Source of the DNA: Lottia gigantea
Taxonomy: Eukaryota > Mollusca > Gastropoda > Lottiidae
Assembly (NCBI RefSeq): GCF_000327385.1
Contig: NW_008709463.1
Coordinates: forward strand, 1,485,189-1,549,188
DNA: 64,000 bases
Direction of reading: 5' to 3'
Below are positions 63,622 to 64,000 of this stretch, in pieces. The position numbers and the translations under genes were made by a program. The notes beneath the pieces are model-generated. The model saw nothing but the letters and a program-made list of their open reading frames with translations, had not been told where the DNA came from and searched no databases. Numbering within the stretch: the first letter of the stretch is position 1; every line of letters starts with the position of its first letter.

Positions 63622-64000
63622 CTGTAAAATACCAAAATATGGGATGAAAAAAGATAAAATCAGGTTTTCATCAATTAAGATTCTATTCTATAGATAGATG
63701 AGGTATGGTTTTCTGTGTATATAAAAGAGGCTTTCCAGCTGTTTTTAATTTGCATCATTTAAATTTTACATCAGATGTTTGTGGTTTCTGTAGTTATAGA
63801 AACGCTGAACCGTATATTCTTCACTATCGCAAATAACATTGAAGAGTCTTTGCCATGGCTACGTCATAAAAATGCTTAGTTTTAGTAGTAGTGCAAGAAC
63901 CACAGATGTCTTGACTGAATATCAGAATGGTGTAAATAGATGCTATCAGTGTCCCCAATACACTTAAAGTTTACAATCCCTTTAAAGTTTTATTCCCTAC
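63622..64000. other. PDE2A intron at right edge, with family B copy
   Basis: Sequence beyond the first visible PDE2A exon. A family B repeat occupies about 63805-63990 and ends 'tttacaatccctttaaa'. The remaining N-terminal PDE2A exons must lie beyond 64000. Confidence 0.65.

Overview
The window is about 64 kb of AT-rich animal nuclear DNA with GT-AG introns, dense short repeats and a satellite end. The gene set is bilaterian. Short repeat cores, including the phrases 'cagctgggtcgactgg' and 'aagggaaataact', resemble interspersed repeats I associate from memory with molluscs, so I read it as a lophotrochozoan and most likely a mollusc, perhaps a gastropod. The species is inference.

Layout, left to right. 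1-572 is a 20-bp satellite with a 60-bp higher-order period. 573-4185 is intergenic and repeat-bearing. 4186-5699 (+) is a two-exon gene for an anhydro-N-acetylmuramic acid kinase (AnmK) of a bacterial type. 6261-8649 (+) is a complete six-exon CHIC1/CHIC2 gene. 8650-12921 is intergenic with several MITE-like elements. 12922-17653 (+) is a complete 12-exon GATB gene for the mitochondrial Glu-tRNA(Gln) amidotransferase subunit B. 21632-31746 (-) is a complete cyclin I gene, and 33599-36457 (+) is a complete cyclin G gene. These two cyclins are head to head across a short shared upstream region. 36458-42641 is intergenic with tandem repeats. 42642 to beyond the right edge (-) is PDE2A, the cGMP-stimulated phosphodiesterase: 24 coding segments give 743 codons in one consistent frame, and the N-terminus lies off the window.

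Two features of PDE2A stand out. First, the exon for the linker helix between GAF-B and the catalytic domain exists as two tandem 78-bp versions with the same phase (48133-48210 and 49205-49282), which suggests mutually exclusive splicing. Second, the intron 51465-54086 holds a 695-codon open frame on the same strand. It has eight near-identical 17-residue repeats and is also open in frame from the preceding PDE2A exon (54087-54126) through the splice donor. It could be a nested gene or an alternative terminal exon, and I recognise no family in it.

The genes do not form one pathway. AnmK and GATB are metabolic and mitochondrial, CHIC is a palmitoylated membrane protein, the cyclins are atypical cyclins, and PDE2A is signalling. 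The cyclin I/cyclin G pair matches the adjacent divergent CCNI and CCNG2 genes I remember on human chromosome 4, where CHIC2 and GATB also lie. Intergenic DNA and introns carry several families of short palindromic or TIR-bearing elements. I saw no convincing tRNA, rRNA, reverse transcriptase or virus-like element.
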